Of a DNA stretch of 64,000 nucleotides, positions 10,368-20,622 are shown piece after piece. The DNA is taken from contig PLRX01000036.1 in NCBI GenBank assembly GCA_003164095.1, positions 1 to 64,000 of the forward strand. Direction: 5' to 3'. Source of the stretch: Acidimicrobiaceae bacterium (GTDB lineage Bacteria; Actinomycetota; Acidimicrobiia; Acidimicrobiales; RAAP-2). The translations under genes and the position numbers were made by a program. How positions within the stretch are numbered: position 1 is the first letter of the stretch; each line of letters opens with the position of its first letter. The notes under the pieces were generated by a model, which searched no databases, was not told where the DNA came from, and saw nothing but the letters and a program-made list of their open reading frames with translations.

Positions 10368-11084
10368 GTGAAGCTGAGCGTGGTGGACAATCGGACGAGG
10401 CTGGCCGGGCTGGCCGTGGATCCGGCGGTGGCGCGCCTCCGGGTGGAGATGGCCGAGCAGTCGGCTGCCTTCGAGACCGCGCCGGCGGGCCTGGTACTGG
10501 CCTGGGCCGTGGAGCGGTTCGGCTCCAAGCTCGCCCTGTCCTGCTCGTTCCAGGAGGCGGTCCTCATCGACATCGCCGTCGGCGTGAACCCCGACATCGA
10601 GGTCGTGTTCCTCGACACCGGCTCGCACTTCGAGGAGACGCTCGACTACGTGGAGACGGTCCGGGCGCGCTACGGCCTGAACCTGACGGTGGCCCATCCG
10701 GTGGAGGGCGCCGAGGACCACCCCTGCGGCACCGCCCAGTGCTGCGAGTTCCGCAAGGTGCGCCCGCTGCGGGCCGCCCTGGCCGGCAAGGACGCCTGGG
10801 TGACCGGTCTCAAGCGCGCCGACGCGCCCACCCGGCGCCACGCCCCGATCGTCTCCTACGACGACAGCTGGGGCATGGTCAAGATCAACCCGCTCGCCAC
10901 CTGGACCCACCAGGACCTGGTGGGCTACGCGAACGACCACGACATCCCCCAGCACCCGCTGCGCTCCCAGGGCTACGTGTCCATCGGCTGCGCACCGACC
11001 ACCAGTCCGGTGGCCGAGGGGGAGGACCTGCGTGCCGGCCGGTGGGCCGACTCGGACAAGGTCGAGTGCGGGCTGCACGTCTGA
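10368..11084 (+). CDS. cysH: Thioredoxin-dependent adenylylsulfate (APS/PAPS) reductase, Fe-S type
   Basis: LALSCSFQEAVLIDIA, FLDTGSHFEETLDYVE, HPCGTAQCCEFRKVRPL (CC), SIGCAPTT, C-terminal ECGLHV; GTG start after GGAGAGGAAG. Confidence 0.9.
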   Translation: MKLSVVDNRTRLAGLAVDPAVARLRVEMAEQSAAFETAPAGLVLAWAVERFGSKLALSCSFQEAVLIDIAVGVNPDIEVVFLDTGSHFEETLDYVETVRARYGLNLTVAHPVEGAEDHPCGTAQCCEFRKVRPLRAALAGKDAWVTGLKRADAPTRRHAPIVSYDDSWGMVKINPLATWTHQDLVGYANDHDIPQHPLRSQGYVSIGCAPTTSPVAEGEDLRAGRWADSDKVECGLHV

Positions 11085-11101
11085 GATGACCGGGCGCTGA
11101 C

Positions 11102-12892
11102 GTGACCAAGGACCGGGACGAGCTGTACGGGTTGCATCTGCGCGGGACCGACCGCCCCATGCCGTTCATCAACCCCTACCGCAAGACGGGGGAGCTGAAC
11201 GAGATCGAGCGGTTCAAGCTCGAGCGGCACCCTCTCGAGATCGCCGACGCGATCATCGACACGTACTCGAAGGAGGGTCCTGCCGGCATCGCCAAGGTGC
11301 CCGGCGAGGTCGAGCGCCTCAAGTGGGCCGGCGTCTACCCGCAGAAGCAGGGCGGCGACAACTTCATGATGCGGGTCAAGGTGCCCGGTGGGTTCCTCAC
11401 CGCACCCCAGGCCCGGGAGATCGGTGTGGCCGCAGACGCCTTCGGCGAGGGCCCCGACGGCACCGAGTCGCGGATGTTCGGCGCCCGCTACGCCGACCTC
11501 ACGACCCGCCAGACGGTGCAGATCCACTGGCTCCGGATCGAGGACATCCCGCGGATCTGGCGGCGGTTCGCCGCAGTCGGGCTGACCACCGTCCAGGCCT
11601 GTGGCGACTCGGCCCGCAACGTGCTGTGCTGCCCCGTCTCCGGCGTGGACGCCGACGAGGCGTTCGACGCCCTGCCCATCGCCCGGGCCGTCTCCGACTT
11701 CTTCACCGGGAACCGTGAGTACGCCAACCTGCCCCGGAAGTTCAAGATGTCCGTGTCGGGCTGCACCGAGGACTGCGCCCAGGCCGAGATCAACGACATC
11801 GGGCTGTGGCCGGCACGCGCCGTGGACGGCTCCCTCGGGTTCAACCTGCTGGTGGGCGGCGGCCTGTCCGACGGCGAGCGGATGGCCTCGGACATCGACG
11901 TCTTCGTCGCCCAGGATCAGGCCGTCGAGGTGACCCGGGCCGTCGCTCAGCTCTTCGGTGAGCTCGGCAACCGCGAGAACCGTGGCCTGGCCCGCATGCG
12001 GTACCTGGTCCAGGAGCTCGGCCCGGAGGGCTTCCGCGAGGAGCTGGCGAAGCGGGCCCGCTTCGACCTCGTCCCCGCGGGCGAGGAGCTGACCCGGCGC
12101 TACCGCGGGGACCACGTGGGCGTCCACCGCCAGAAGGAGGACGGCTACTTCTACGTCGGCTGCTCCGTCCCGGTGGGGCGGATGCAGGGTATGGAGCTCG
12201 TCGAGGCGGCGCGGCTCGCCGACGCCTACGGCGACGGGACCCTGCGGGTCGGCACCGACCAGAACATCACCTTCACCGGCGTCCACGGCGACAAGCTGGA
12301 CGGACTGCTCGCCGAGGAGCTGCTCGCCAAGTACTCGCCGTTCCCGGGACCGTTCAGCCGTGGCGTCGTGGCGTGCACCGGGTCCGAGTTCTGCCGCTAC
12401 GCCATCGTCGAGACCAAGGAGCGTGCGGTCAAGTGGGCCCGCTTCCTCGACGACCAGCTGGCCGGTGAGCCGGTGGGCGCACCTCCGACGCCGGGGGAGT
12501 TCTCGCCCAAGGGGGACGACGCCGGCGTGATCCGCATGCACTTCTCCGGATGCTCGGCCAGCTGTGCCCAGCCCCAGATCGCCGACATCGGGTTCCGCGG
12601 CGACGTCGCCCACGTGGGCAACCACCTGTCCGAGGCCGTCGACATCGGGATGGGCGGGTCGCTCGGCGCAGACGCCGGCTTCATCGACTGGATCGAGGGC
12701 GCCCGCCCGGTCAACGACGTGCCCGACGCCCTGCTCCGGGTGGTGCGCCGCTACCAGTCGGAGCGGCGTGCCGACGAGCCCTTCCACAACTGGGCCCGTC
12801 GGGTGCCGAACGACGAGCTACGGGCCACCCTTTCCGCCGAGGGCACCGGCACACCGGTCAGCCTGGGCACGAAGCCGGGAGGTGGTGCATGA
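11102..12892 (+). CDS. Siroheme [4Fe-4S] sulfite/nitrite reductase (ferredoxin type)
   Basis: LTTRQTVQIHWLRIEDIPRIW, CGDSARNVLCCPVSGVD, KFKMSVSGCTEDCAQAEINDIG, ACTGSEFCRYAIVETK, MHFSGCSASCAQPQIADIGFRG. Confidence 0.93.
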   Translation: MTKDRDELYGLHLRGTDRPMPFINPYRKTGELNEIERFKLERHPLEIADAIIDTYSKEGPAGIAKVPGEVERLKWAGVYPQKQGGDNFMMRVKVPGGFLTAPQAREIGVAADAFGEGPDGTESRMFGARYADLTTRQTVQIHWLRIEDIPRIWRRFAAVGLTTVQACGDSARNVLCCPVSGVDADEAFDALPIARAVSDFFTGNREYANLPRKFKMSVSGCTEDCAQAEINDIGLWPARAVDGSLGFNLLVGGGLSDGERMASDIDVFVAQDQAVEVTRAVAQLFGELGNRENRGLARMRYLVQELGPEGFREELAKRARFDLVPAGEELTRRYRGDHVGVHRQKEDGYFYVGCSVPVGRMQGMELVEAARLADAYGDGTLRVGTDQNITFTGVHGDKLDGLLAEELLAKYSPFPGPFSRGVVACTGSEFCRYAIVETKERAVKWARFLDDQLAGEPVGAPPTPGEFSPKGDDAGVIRMHFSGCSASCAQPQIADIGFRGDVAHVGNHLSEAVDIGMGGSLGADAGFIDWIEGARPVNDVPDALLRVVRRYQSERRADEPFHNWARRVPNDELRATLSAEGTGTPVSLGTKPGGGA

Positions 12893-14166
12893 AGGCCTAC
12901 CGCCTGCGCGAGGAGATCAACGGGATCGAGGAGCCGCCGGGCAAGACCTGGTTCTTCGAGCTCCAGGCCGGGGTCATCGACGCCGGACGCTGCATCCAGT
13001 GCGGCACGTGCGTGGCCGCCTGCCCGTCGAACTCCATCGGGATCGACGAGGACACCGACCTGCCCGAGCTGGTCAAGATGTGCACGGGCTGCTCGCTCTG
13101 CTGGGACTTCTGCCCCCGGGGCGGCCTCCGCTACGAGGCCCTGTGGCCGCCGTCGACGGTGCTGCCCGGTGCCTCGGCCGACGACGTGGCCGTCGCCTCC
13201 GTCGAGCGGGTCGACGCCAGCGACACCTACTGGAAGATCACGGGCGGGCCGCCCGGCGACGGCCTCGGCGCCGTCACCGAGGCGTACGCAGTACGGGCGG
13301 GTGCCCGTCCCGACGGGGCGCAGGACGGCGGTGTGGTGTCGGCGCTGCTGATCGCCGCCTTGGCCGCGGGCGACATCGACGGTGCCCTCGTCACCCGGCC
13401 GAGCGACGACCCGGAGGAGCCCTGGAAGGGCGTGGCGCACCTGGCCACCACGGCGAAGGAGATCGTCGACTCCGCCGGGTCCTTCTACAACCAGACCATG
13501 GCGCTGGCCGAGCTGGACCTCTCGAAGTACGACCTGCCGGCCAAGCCACGCATCGCCGTGGTCGGGACGCCGTGCGAGATCCAGGGCATCCGGGCCATGC
13601 AGTCCCGCCGCTGGCCGACCGGCGCCCACCGGATCGACGCGGTGGTGCTGACGATCGCCCTGCTCTGCACCAAGAGCTTCGACTACCGGGGCCTGATGCT
13701 GGACCTGCTCCAGAAGGACCGCGGCATCGACATCGAGCGCGTGTCCAAGGTCGACGTCATCCGGGGACGGATGATCGTCGAGTACCGCGACGGCGAGCTG
13801 GCCGTCGACGAGCCGATCAAGAACTTCCACGGCGCCGCCCTGAAGGGCTGCGACGAGTGCGCCGACTTCCTCGGCCGCAGCGCCGACCTGTCGGTGGGCA
13901 GTGTGGGGTCGATCGACGGATGGAGCAGCGTCCTGGTGCGCTCCGAGCGGGGCCACCGAGCCCTGGACAATGCCCGCGGCCGCCTCGACTTCCGTGACCT
14001 CGACACCCCTGAGGCACTGGTGAAGCTGGACGCCTTCGACAAGCGGGTGGCCTTCGACAGCCTGCGCCGGCCGTTCGACCCGGACGCGCCGCTGTTCATC
14101 GACTACGCCGAGCACATCGCCAACTACGAGGGCACCGACCGCGCCCCCGTCGTGGCGGGCCGCTGA
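12889..14166 (+). CDS. Coenzyme F420 hydrogenase beta subunit-like (FrhB/FpoF family) protein with 2x[4Fe-4S] ferredoxin domain
   Basis: CIQCGTCVAACPSNSI and CTGCSLCWDFCPRGGLRYE ferredoxin motifs, then DGGVVSALLIAALAAGDIDGALV, VGTPCEIQGIRAMQ, CTKSFDYRGL, GCDECADFLGRSADLSVGSVGS; ATGA overlap with the upstream sulfite reductase. Confidence 0.88.
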   Translation: MKAYRLREEINGIEEPPGKTWFFELQAGVIDAGRCIQCGTCVAACPSNSIGIDEDTDLPELVKMCTGCSLCWDFCPRGGLRYEALWPPSTVLPGASADDVAVASVERVDASDTYWKITGGPPGDGLGAVTEAYAVRAGARPDGAQDGGVVSALLIAALAAGDIDGALVTRPSDDPEEPWKGVAHLATTAKEIVDSAGSFYNQTMALAELDLSKYDLPAKPRIAVVGTPCEIQGIRAMQSRRWPTGAHRIDAVVLTIALLCTKSFDYRGLMLDLLQKDRGIDIERVSKVDVIRGRMIVEYRDGELAVDEPIKNFHGAALKGCDECADFLGRSADLSVGSVGSIDGWSSVLVRSERGHRALDNARGRLDFRDLDTPEALVKLDAFDKRVAFDSLRRPFDPDAPLFIDYAEHIANYEGTDRAPVVAGR

Positions 14167-14196
14167 GGGCGAACCGAGCGATGGGGGAGGGGTAGC

Positions 14197-14547
14197 GTGG
14201 GCCTGGTGACCGATGTCGACGACGAGGCCGAGGCCGCTGCAGGCCCCCGGCTCGGGGTCCCCGAGGAGCCCGAAGAGCTGCGGATCGCGCTACGCGACGA
14301 GCTACTGGCCGGTGGCGACTGGCGCAGCGGGTTCTCCGACGACATCTGCATCGGCGTCTGGCTGTGGAGCCACTGGCAGCCGGCCCTCGAACCGGCCGGG
14401 TGCACGCGCGAGGACTTCGTGACCATCGTGATGTCCACGCGTCGGGAGCTGTGGCTGTGGCTGCTCGGCGACCGCCGGTGGGAGCAGTACGTGACCGGCC
14501 TGGCCGGTCGGGTCGTGCGCCGCCTCCCGGCCGCCGGCACGTCGTGA
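14197..14547 (+). CDS. Hypothetical protein
   Basis: 116-aa GTG-start ORF between same-strand genes; GC3-rich codon use. Confidence 0.5.
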   Translation: MGLVTDVDDEAEAAAGPRLGVPEEPEELRIALRDELLAGGDWRSGFSDDICIGVWLWSHWQPALEPAGCTREDFVTIVMSTRRELWLWLLGDRRWEQYVTGLAGRVVRRLPAAGTS

Positions 14548-14590
14548 CCCGTCGGCCGCGTCCCGCGGCCGCGCCGTCGAGGAGGATCCG

Positions 14591-15112
14591 ATGCCCAACG
14601 TGAGTGTGCCCGACGGTGCGGACCCGCTCGTCCACGTGTGGACGCAGCTGGCCCCGAAGCTGACCACTGCGGCCGGGGGGTACTCGTCCGCCGTCTACGA
14701 GCACTCGAGCCTCTCACTCCGCGAGTTCGAGGCGGCCCGGATCACCATGGCCCGCATCAACGACTGCGCCCTGTGCCTCGACTGGCGGACGGCTCGTGAC
14801 GTGCCGTCCCGTGGGGCGCACCCCGACGAGGTGCCCGAGTCGTTCTACGGGGCGGTCGGGTCCGACGACGGGTCGCTGACCGAGCGTGAGCGCCTGGCCG
14901 CCGAGTTCGCCCGCCGCTACGCCACCGACCACCGGGGCATGGACGGCGCCTTCTGGGCGCGGTGCCACGCCACCTACACCGACGACGAGCTGGTCGACCT
15001 CGCCCTGTGCGTCGGGTCGTGGCTGGCGCTCGGCCGGTTCAACCAGGTGTTCGACATCGACGGTGCCTGCCGGGTACCCGCCGTGCACGGCGGCCCGGCG
15101 GCCCGGGGCTGA
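14591..15112 (+). CDS. Carboxymuconolactone decarboxylase/AhpD-like protein
   Basis: Helical fold pattern with ARINDCALCLDWR (CxxC) and LALCVGSWLALGRFNQVFDID. Confidence 0.75.
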   Translation: MPNVSVPDGADPLVHVWTQLAPKLTTAAGGYSSAVYEHSSLSLREFEAARITMARINDCALCLDWRTARDVPSRGAHPDEVPESFYGAVGSDDGSLTERERLAAEFARRYATDHRGMDGAFWARCHATYTDDELVDLALCVGSWLALGRFNQVFDIDGACRVPAVHGGPAARG

Positions 15113-15122
15113 GGGAACCGGC

Positions 15123-15854
15123 GTGGAGAAGGTCATCGCCCTGGTGTGGGGCCCGGGGGATGCCGAGTCGGGGGACGCGCTCCGCCAGCATCTGCTGGCG
15201 GACACGCTGCCCCGGCTGCGTCGGGGCGGTGCCCGGGCCGCCACGTTCAACGTGCACGACTCGGCTGCCGATCGGGCGCCGTCGCCGGCGCCGGCCCCCG
15301 AGGGCGAGCAGCCACACGTCGCCCAGGTCTCGATGTGGCTCGACTGCTACGAGCGGACCGCCGAGATCGACGACGCCCTGGCCGCCCTGCGCCTGCCGAC
15401 GGCCAGCTACCTGGTCGTCGAGTCGCTCTACGAGGACTACGGCACGACCCCGCACGCCGGGCCCCGGGACTGGCCCGACGGGGAGCGCTCGCCGGGCGTG
15501 CTCACCGTGGCCCTGATCCACCGTCCCGAGGGACTCGACTACCGCGAGTGGATCACCCGGTGGCACGGGACCCAGTCGCCGGTGTCCGCCGAGCTCCAGC
15601 CCCGCACCCGGTACGTGCGCAACGAGGTGGTGCGGTCGCTCACCGACGGCGCACCCGAAATCGGCGGCATCGTCGAGGAGGCGTGGCCGTCGGTGGAGCA
15701 CGTCGTCGACCCCAGGCTGTTCTTCAACGCCGCCACCGACGAGGAGCTGGGCGTCAACGTGGGTCGCATGATCGAGAGCGTGTCGGCGTGCCTCGACCTC
15801 GACCGGCTGCGCAGCTCCACCATGAGCGAGTACCTGGTGGCCCCCCTGGGCTGA
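15123..15854 (+). CDS. EthD-domain-like protein
   Basis: GTG start; VALIHRPEGLDYREWITRWHGTQSPVSAELQPRTRYVRNEVVR. Confidence 0.6.
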   Translation: MEKVIALVWGPGDAESGDALRQHLLADTLPRLRRGGARAATFNVHDSAADRAPSPAPAPEGEQPHVAQVSMWLDCYERTAEIDDALAALRLPTASYLVVESLYEDYGTTPHAGPRDWPDGERSPGVLTVALIHRPEGLDYREWITRWHGTQSPVSAELQPRTRYVRNEVVRSLTDGAPEIGGIVEEAWPSVEHVVDPRLFFNAATDEELGVNVGRMIESVSACLDLDRLRSSTMSEYLVAPLG

Positions 15855-15952
15855 ACCGCCCGGCCCCGTGAACGGGCCCGGCCGGCCATCACCTACGCTC
15901 GCTGTCTGGCCCCCGCCGGTCGGATCCGGCGGCGACATCGGAGGAAGCACCC

Positions 15953-17038
<1,086 letters not shown>

Positions 17039-17141
17039 GAGGTCCGGTCGAGGGGCGGGGCGCCGACCGCACGGGACGAGCCGTGAGCCCACCGCTAACC
17101 TGACGCGCCGGCGCCCGACGACCTGGACGAAGGAGGAACCC

Positions 17142-19448
17142 GTGCCCCGCATCGACCCTGCAGCCGTCCTCGCACAACTCGACCTGGAGGAGAAGGCGTC
17201 ACTCCTGTCGGGATCCGGGTTCTGGCACACCCGTGCCGTCGAGCGCCTCGGCATCCCCTCGATCATGGTGGCCGACGGCCCCCACGGCCTGCGGAAGCAG
17301 CCGGGAGCGGGTGACCACGTGGGTGCGGGGGACAGCGTGCCCGCGACGTGTTTCCCGACGGCGGCCGCCCTCGGCTCCTCGTTCGACGTCGACCTGGTCC
17401 GCCGCGTGGGCGAGGCCATCGGCCAGGAGGCTCGCGCCCAGGGCGTCGCAGTGGTGCTCGGTCCCGGCATCAACATCAAGCGGACCCCCTTGTGCGGGCG
17501 CAACTTCGAGTACCTGTCCGAGGACCCACTCGTGTCGGGGGTCCTGGGGGCCGCACTGGTCGACGGGGTCCAGAGCCAGGGGGTCGGGACGTCGCTCAAG
17601 CACTTCGCAGTCAACAACCAGGAGACGGACCGACTCCGGGTCAGTGCCGTGGTGGACGAGCGCACCTTGCGGGAGATCTACCTGGCCGGCTTCGAGCACG
17701 TCGTCCGCACGGCGCGACCGTGGACGGTCATGTGCAGCTACAACCGGGTCAACGGCGTCTACGCGTCCGAGGACCCGTGGCTGCTCACCACGGTGCTGCG
17801 CGACGAGTGGCAATTCGATGGCCTGGTGGTATCGGACTGGGGTGCCGTGGACGACCCGGTCGCCGCCGTGGCCGCCGGCCTCGACCTCGAGATGCCGTCG
17901 TCCCACGGAGGAGGCCCGACCCGCGTGACGGCCGCTGTCGGATCAGGTGCGCTCGACGAGTCGGTCGTCGACCGCGCCGTGGAGAGGTTGTTGCAGCTGC
18001 TCGACCGGGTGGCTCCGGGCACCTGGGCGGGCGACGGCTTCGACGAGGACGGGCACCACGAGTTGGCCCGGTCGGTTGCGGCCGAATGCGCCGTCCTGCT
18101 GACCAACGATCACGGACTGCTTCCCCTGCGCGACGACCTCACCCGGGTGGCGGTGGTCGGGGAGTTCGCGCGGAGCCCACGGTTCCAGGGTGCCGGAAGC
18201 TCGAAGGTCAGCCCGACCCGGGTCGACGACGCTCTGAGCGCGCTGCATGGCCGCCTCGGGGAGATTGTGCAGATCGAGTTCGCCCCCGGTTTCGGGGTGG
18301 ACGACCCGGAGGCGGACGAGGATGCACTACGCACCGAGGCCGTGGAGCTCGCCGCCGGGGCGGACGTCGTCCTCGTGTTCCTCGGGCTGCCCCCGAGCTT
18401 CGAGTCCGAGGGCTTCGACCGCGACCGCATGGATCTTCCCGACGAGCAGATCCGCCTACTCGAGGCGGTGGGCGGCGTGACCGACCGCGTCGTGGTCGTG
18501 CTCGCCAACGGCGGCGCGGTGACCACCGCCCCGTGGCAGCACCATGCCGGCGCCATCCTGGAGGGGTGGCTCGGTGGCCAGGCCGGCGGCGGTGCCATCG
18601 TCGACGTGCTGGTCGGCGACGTCGACCCATCGGGCAGGCTGGCCGAGACGATCCCGGTGCGGCTGGTCGACACCCCGGCCTTCCCGACGTTCCCCGGACG
18701 GGACAGTGAGGTCGTGTACGGCGAAGGCGTGTTCGTCGGGTACCGCTACTACGACCTGGTGGACCGTCCGGTGAGCTTTCCGTTCGGGCACGGCCTGTCG
18801 TACACGACCTTCGAGTACTCCGACCTGGAGGTCGATGTGGTGAACGTGGTCGGGGATCCCGACCCGTCGGCTGACTGGCGCGGCCCGGCCCGGATCACCG
18901 CCAGCGTGCGGGTGACCAACACGGGGGAGCGGGCAGGCAAGGACGTGGTGCAGCTCTACGTCGGCGCACCCGACACCCCTCGGCCCCGCACGGTCCGGGA
19001 ACTGCGTGGATTCGCCAAGGTGGCGCTGGCACCGGGAGAGTCGAGGGAGGTCTCCTTCACCCTGACCGAGCGGGACCTGTCACAGTGGTCGACCCGAGCG
19101 CACGACTGGGTGCTCGAGCCTGGTCGCTTCGCGGTATCGGTAGGGGCGTCGTCCCGGGACATCCGGTGCACGGCGGTGGTCACGGTCGAGGGGCCGCGTC
19201 CCGTCCTTCCGCTCGGCCGCAACAGTACGTTGGCCGAGTGGCTCGACCACCCCGTGGGCAGGGGAACGATCGAGGAGGCGCTCCGGTCCGCCCCGGGAGG
19301 CGACATGACGCCGCTCCTGGCCGATCCGGAGACCTTGCGGATGCTCGGCTCGTTCCCCCTGACCCGACTGGTCGTGATGCTCGGGGACGCGATGGGCGAC
19401 CGTCTCGTCGACCGGCTCCTGGCCGAGGTGACGGGCGGTTCCGAGTAG
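17142..19448 (+). CDS. Glycoside hydrolase family 3 (beta-glucosidase-like)
   Basis: VADGPHGLRKQ, GINIKRTPLCGRNFEYLSEDPLVSG, KHFAVNNQETDR, GLVVSDWGAVDD, GHGLSYTTFEYSDL; fibronectin III-like C-terminus. Confidence 0.93.
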   Translation: MPRIDPAAVLAQLDLEEKASLLSGSGFWHTRAVERLGIPSIMVADGPHGLRKQPGAGDHVGAGDSVPATCFPTAAALGSSFDVDLVRRVGEAIGQEARAQGVAVVLGPGINIKRTPLCGRNFEYLSEDPLVSGVLGAALVDGVQSQGVGTSLKHFAVNNQETDRLRVSAVVDERTLREIYLAGFEHVVRTARPWTVMCSYNRVNGVYASEDPWLLTTVLRDEWQFDGLVVSDWGAVDDPVAAVAAGLDLEMPSSHGGGPTRVTAAVGSGALDESVVDRAVERLLQLLDRVAPGTWAGDGFDEDGHHELARSVAAECAVLLTNDHGLLPLRDDLTRVAVVGEFARSPRFQGAGSSKVSPTRVDDALSALHGRLGEIVQIEFAPGFGVDDPEADEDALRTEAVELAAGADVVLVFLGLPPSFESEGFDRDRMDLPDEQIRLLEAVGGVTDRVVVVLANGGAVTTAPWQHHAGAILEGWLGGQAGGGAIVDVLVGDVDPSGRLAETIPVRLVDTPAFPTFPGRDSEVVYGEGVFVGYRYYDLVDRPVSFPFGHGLSYTTFEYSDLEVDVVNVVGDPDPSADWRGPARITASVRVTNTGERAGKDVVQLYVGAPDTPRPRTVRELRGFAKVALAPGESREVSFTLTERDLSQWSTRAHDWVLEPGRFAVSVGASSRDIRCTAVVTVEGPRPVLPLGRNSTLAEWLDHPVGRGTIEEALRSAPGGDMTPLLADPETLRMLGSFPLTRLVVMLGDAMGDRLVDRLLAEVTGGSE

Positions 19449-19492
19449 TCGGTCACCGAGTCGGTCGATCGGATCGACCCTGACCACAAATG

Positions 19493-19657
19493 CTACGGGC
19501 AGCCGAGGTCGTGCTCGGTCGCGCACGACGGGCACAATCGGACGGGACCACCGGGGGCAGCATGCTGGGTCGCCACTGGCGCGCCGCACCCCACACAGGG
19601 CCCGTCGGTCCCACGGATCGGTGCGTGGTCGGCGGCTGCGGGTGGCGGGGTCCCCAT
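19493..19657 (-). CDS. Small zinc-ribbon-like protein (54 aa)
   Basis: Reverse strand MGTPPPAAADHAPIRGTDGPCVGCGAPVATQHAAPGGPVRLCPSCATEHDLGCP; two CxxC knuckles. Confidence 0.35.
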   Translation of the reverse strand: MGTPPPAAADHAPIRGTDGPCVGCGAPVATQHAAPGGPVRLCPSCATEHDLGCP

Positions 19658-19819
19658 CGGATGGGAGTCTGCGGTCACACCGGCGATGGTAGTCACCGAC
19701 AGGTCGACGCCGGCAACCGTGGCGGTGCGCGGCACCCGACCCCGCGTTGTCCAGTGCCGGGCGAGTCCCGACGGCGCGCCCCACAGCGGGTCGGGCCGCA
19801 CGCGGACATCCCCGCGCTG

Positions 19820-20404
19820 ATGTGTAGTCTTCGCCACGTGGCGGCAGATCGGAGTGCTCACCGGTTCCGTGTCGTCGCCGCCGTCCTCGTCGCTCTGGCC
19901 GCTGTGTCCACGGCGTGCGGCAGTTCGGGCGCCACCGGTCCTACGGGCAGCACGGGGACTAGCGGCACGGCGGTCAGCTCGACGACGGCGCCAACGTCGT
20001 CGGATCCGTCGGTGTCGACGACAGCGGGTCCGCTGACCGCTCCGGTGGCGTCGGTGGAGCAGGACACCCGGTACTTCACCGAGGTCGGCGAGGTCGACCC
20101 GACACTCGCCACCTATGAGCAGAAGCAGGGCAACGTGGCGCTGCGCGCCCTCCTGACGGACGGGTCGGCGTTCTGTGCGTTCCTCGCCCGCGGCGGAGGT
20201 GTCGACCAGGCATTGGTGGCCGATGCCGAAGGGGCCGATGGCGACGAGTCCCAGACGCACCTCCCCCTGTCCGTGACGACCTTCAACGCGGTCGAGGCAG
20301 TCGCACTCCTCACCCTGTGCCCCTCTGAGCAGAGGTTCCTGCCGGCGGCCGACCGCACCAAGATCGGCAACCTCGGCGCGTCGCTCACCGGCCGCTCCGG
20401 CTGA
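19820..20404 (+). CDS. Putative lipoprotein
   Basis: VVAAVLVALAAVSTACGSS lipobox followed by a Ser/Thr-rich linker; ATG 19820 or GTG 19838. Confidence 0.6.
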   Translation: MCSLRHVAADRSAHRFRVVAAVLVALAAVSTACGSSGATGPTGSTGTSGTAVSSTTAPTSSDPSVSTTAGPLTAPVASVEQDTRYFTEVGEVDPTLATYEQKQGNVALRALLTDGSAFCAFLARGGGVDQALVADAEGADGDESQTHLPLSVTTFNAVEAVALLTLCPSEQRFLPAADRTKIGNLGASLTGRSG

Positions 20405-20622
20405 GCTGTCTGAGCGACGACGCGCCGCCGTTCCGGCACATCACGCTCCCGTCACACGTCACGCTCCCGTCACGGTGTCCGTCGATGTCCCTGGTCAGCG
20501 GATCGACCACTCCGCCGCTCCACGATCCGGCGTCGCCGGTTCGGAATCTGTTCATGCAGAGATAAGCGATCGATAGCACATCGTCATCGCGGCAGTAACC
20601 CGCCGACGTTAGAACGAAGCAC

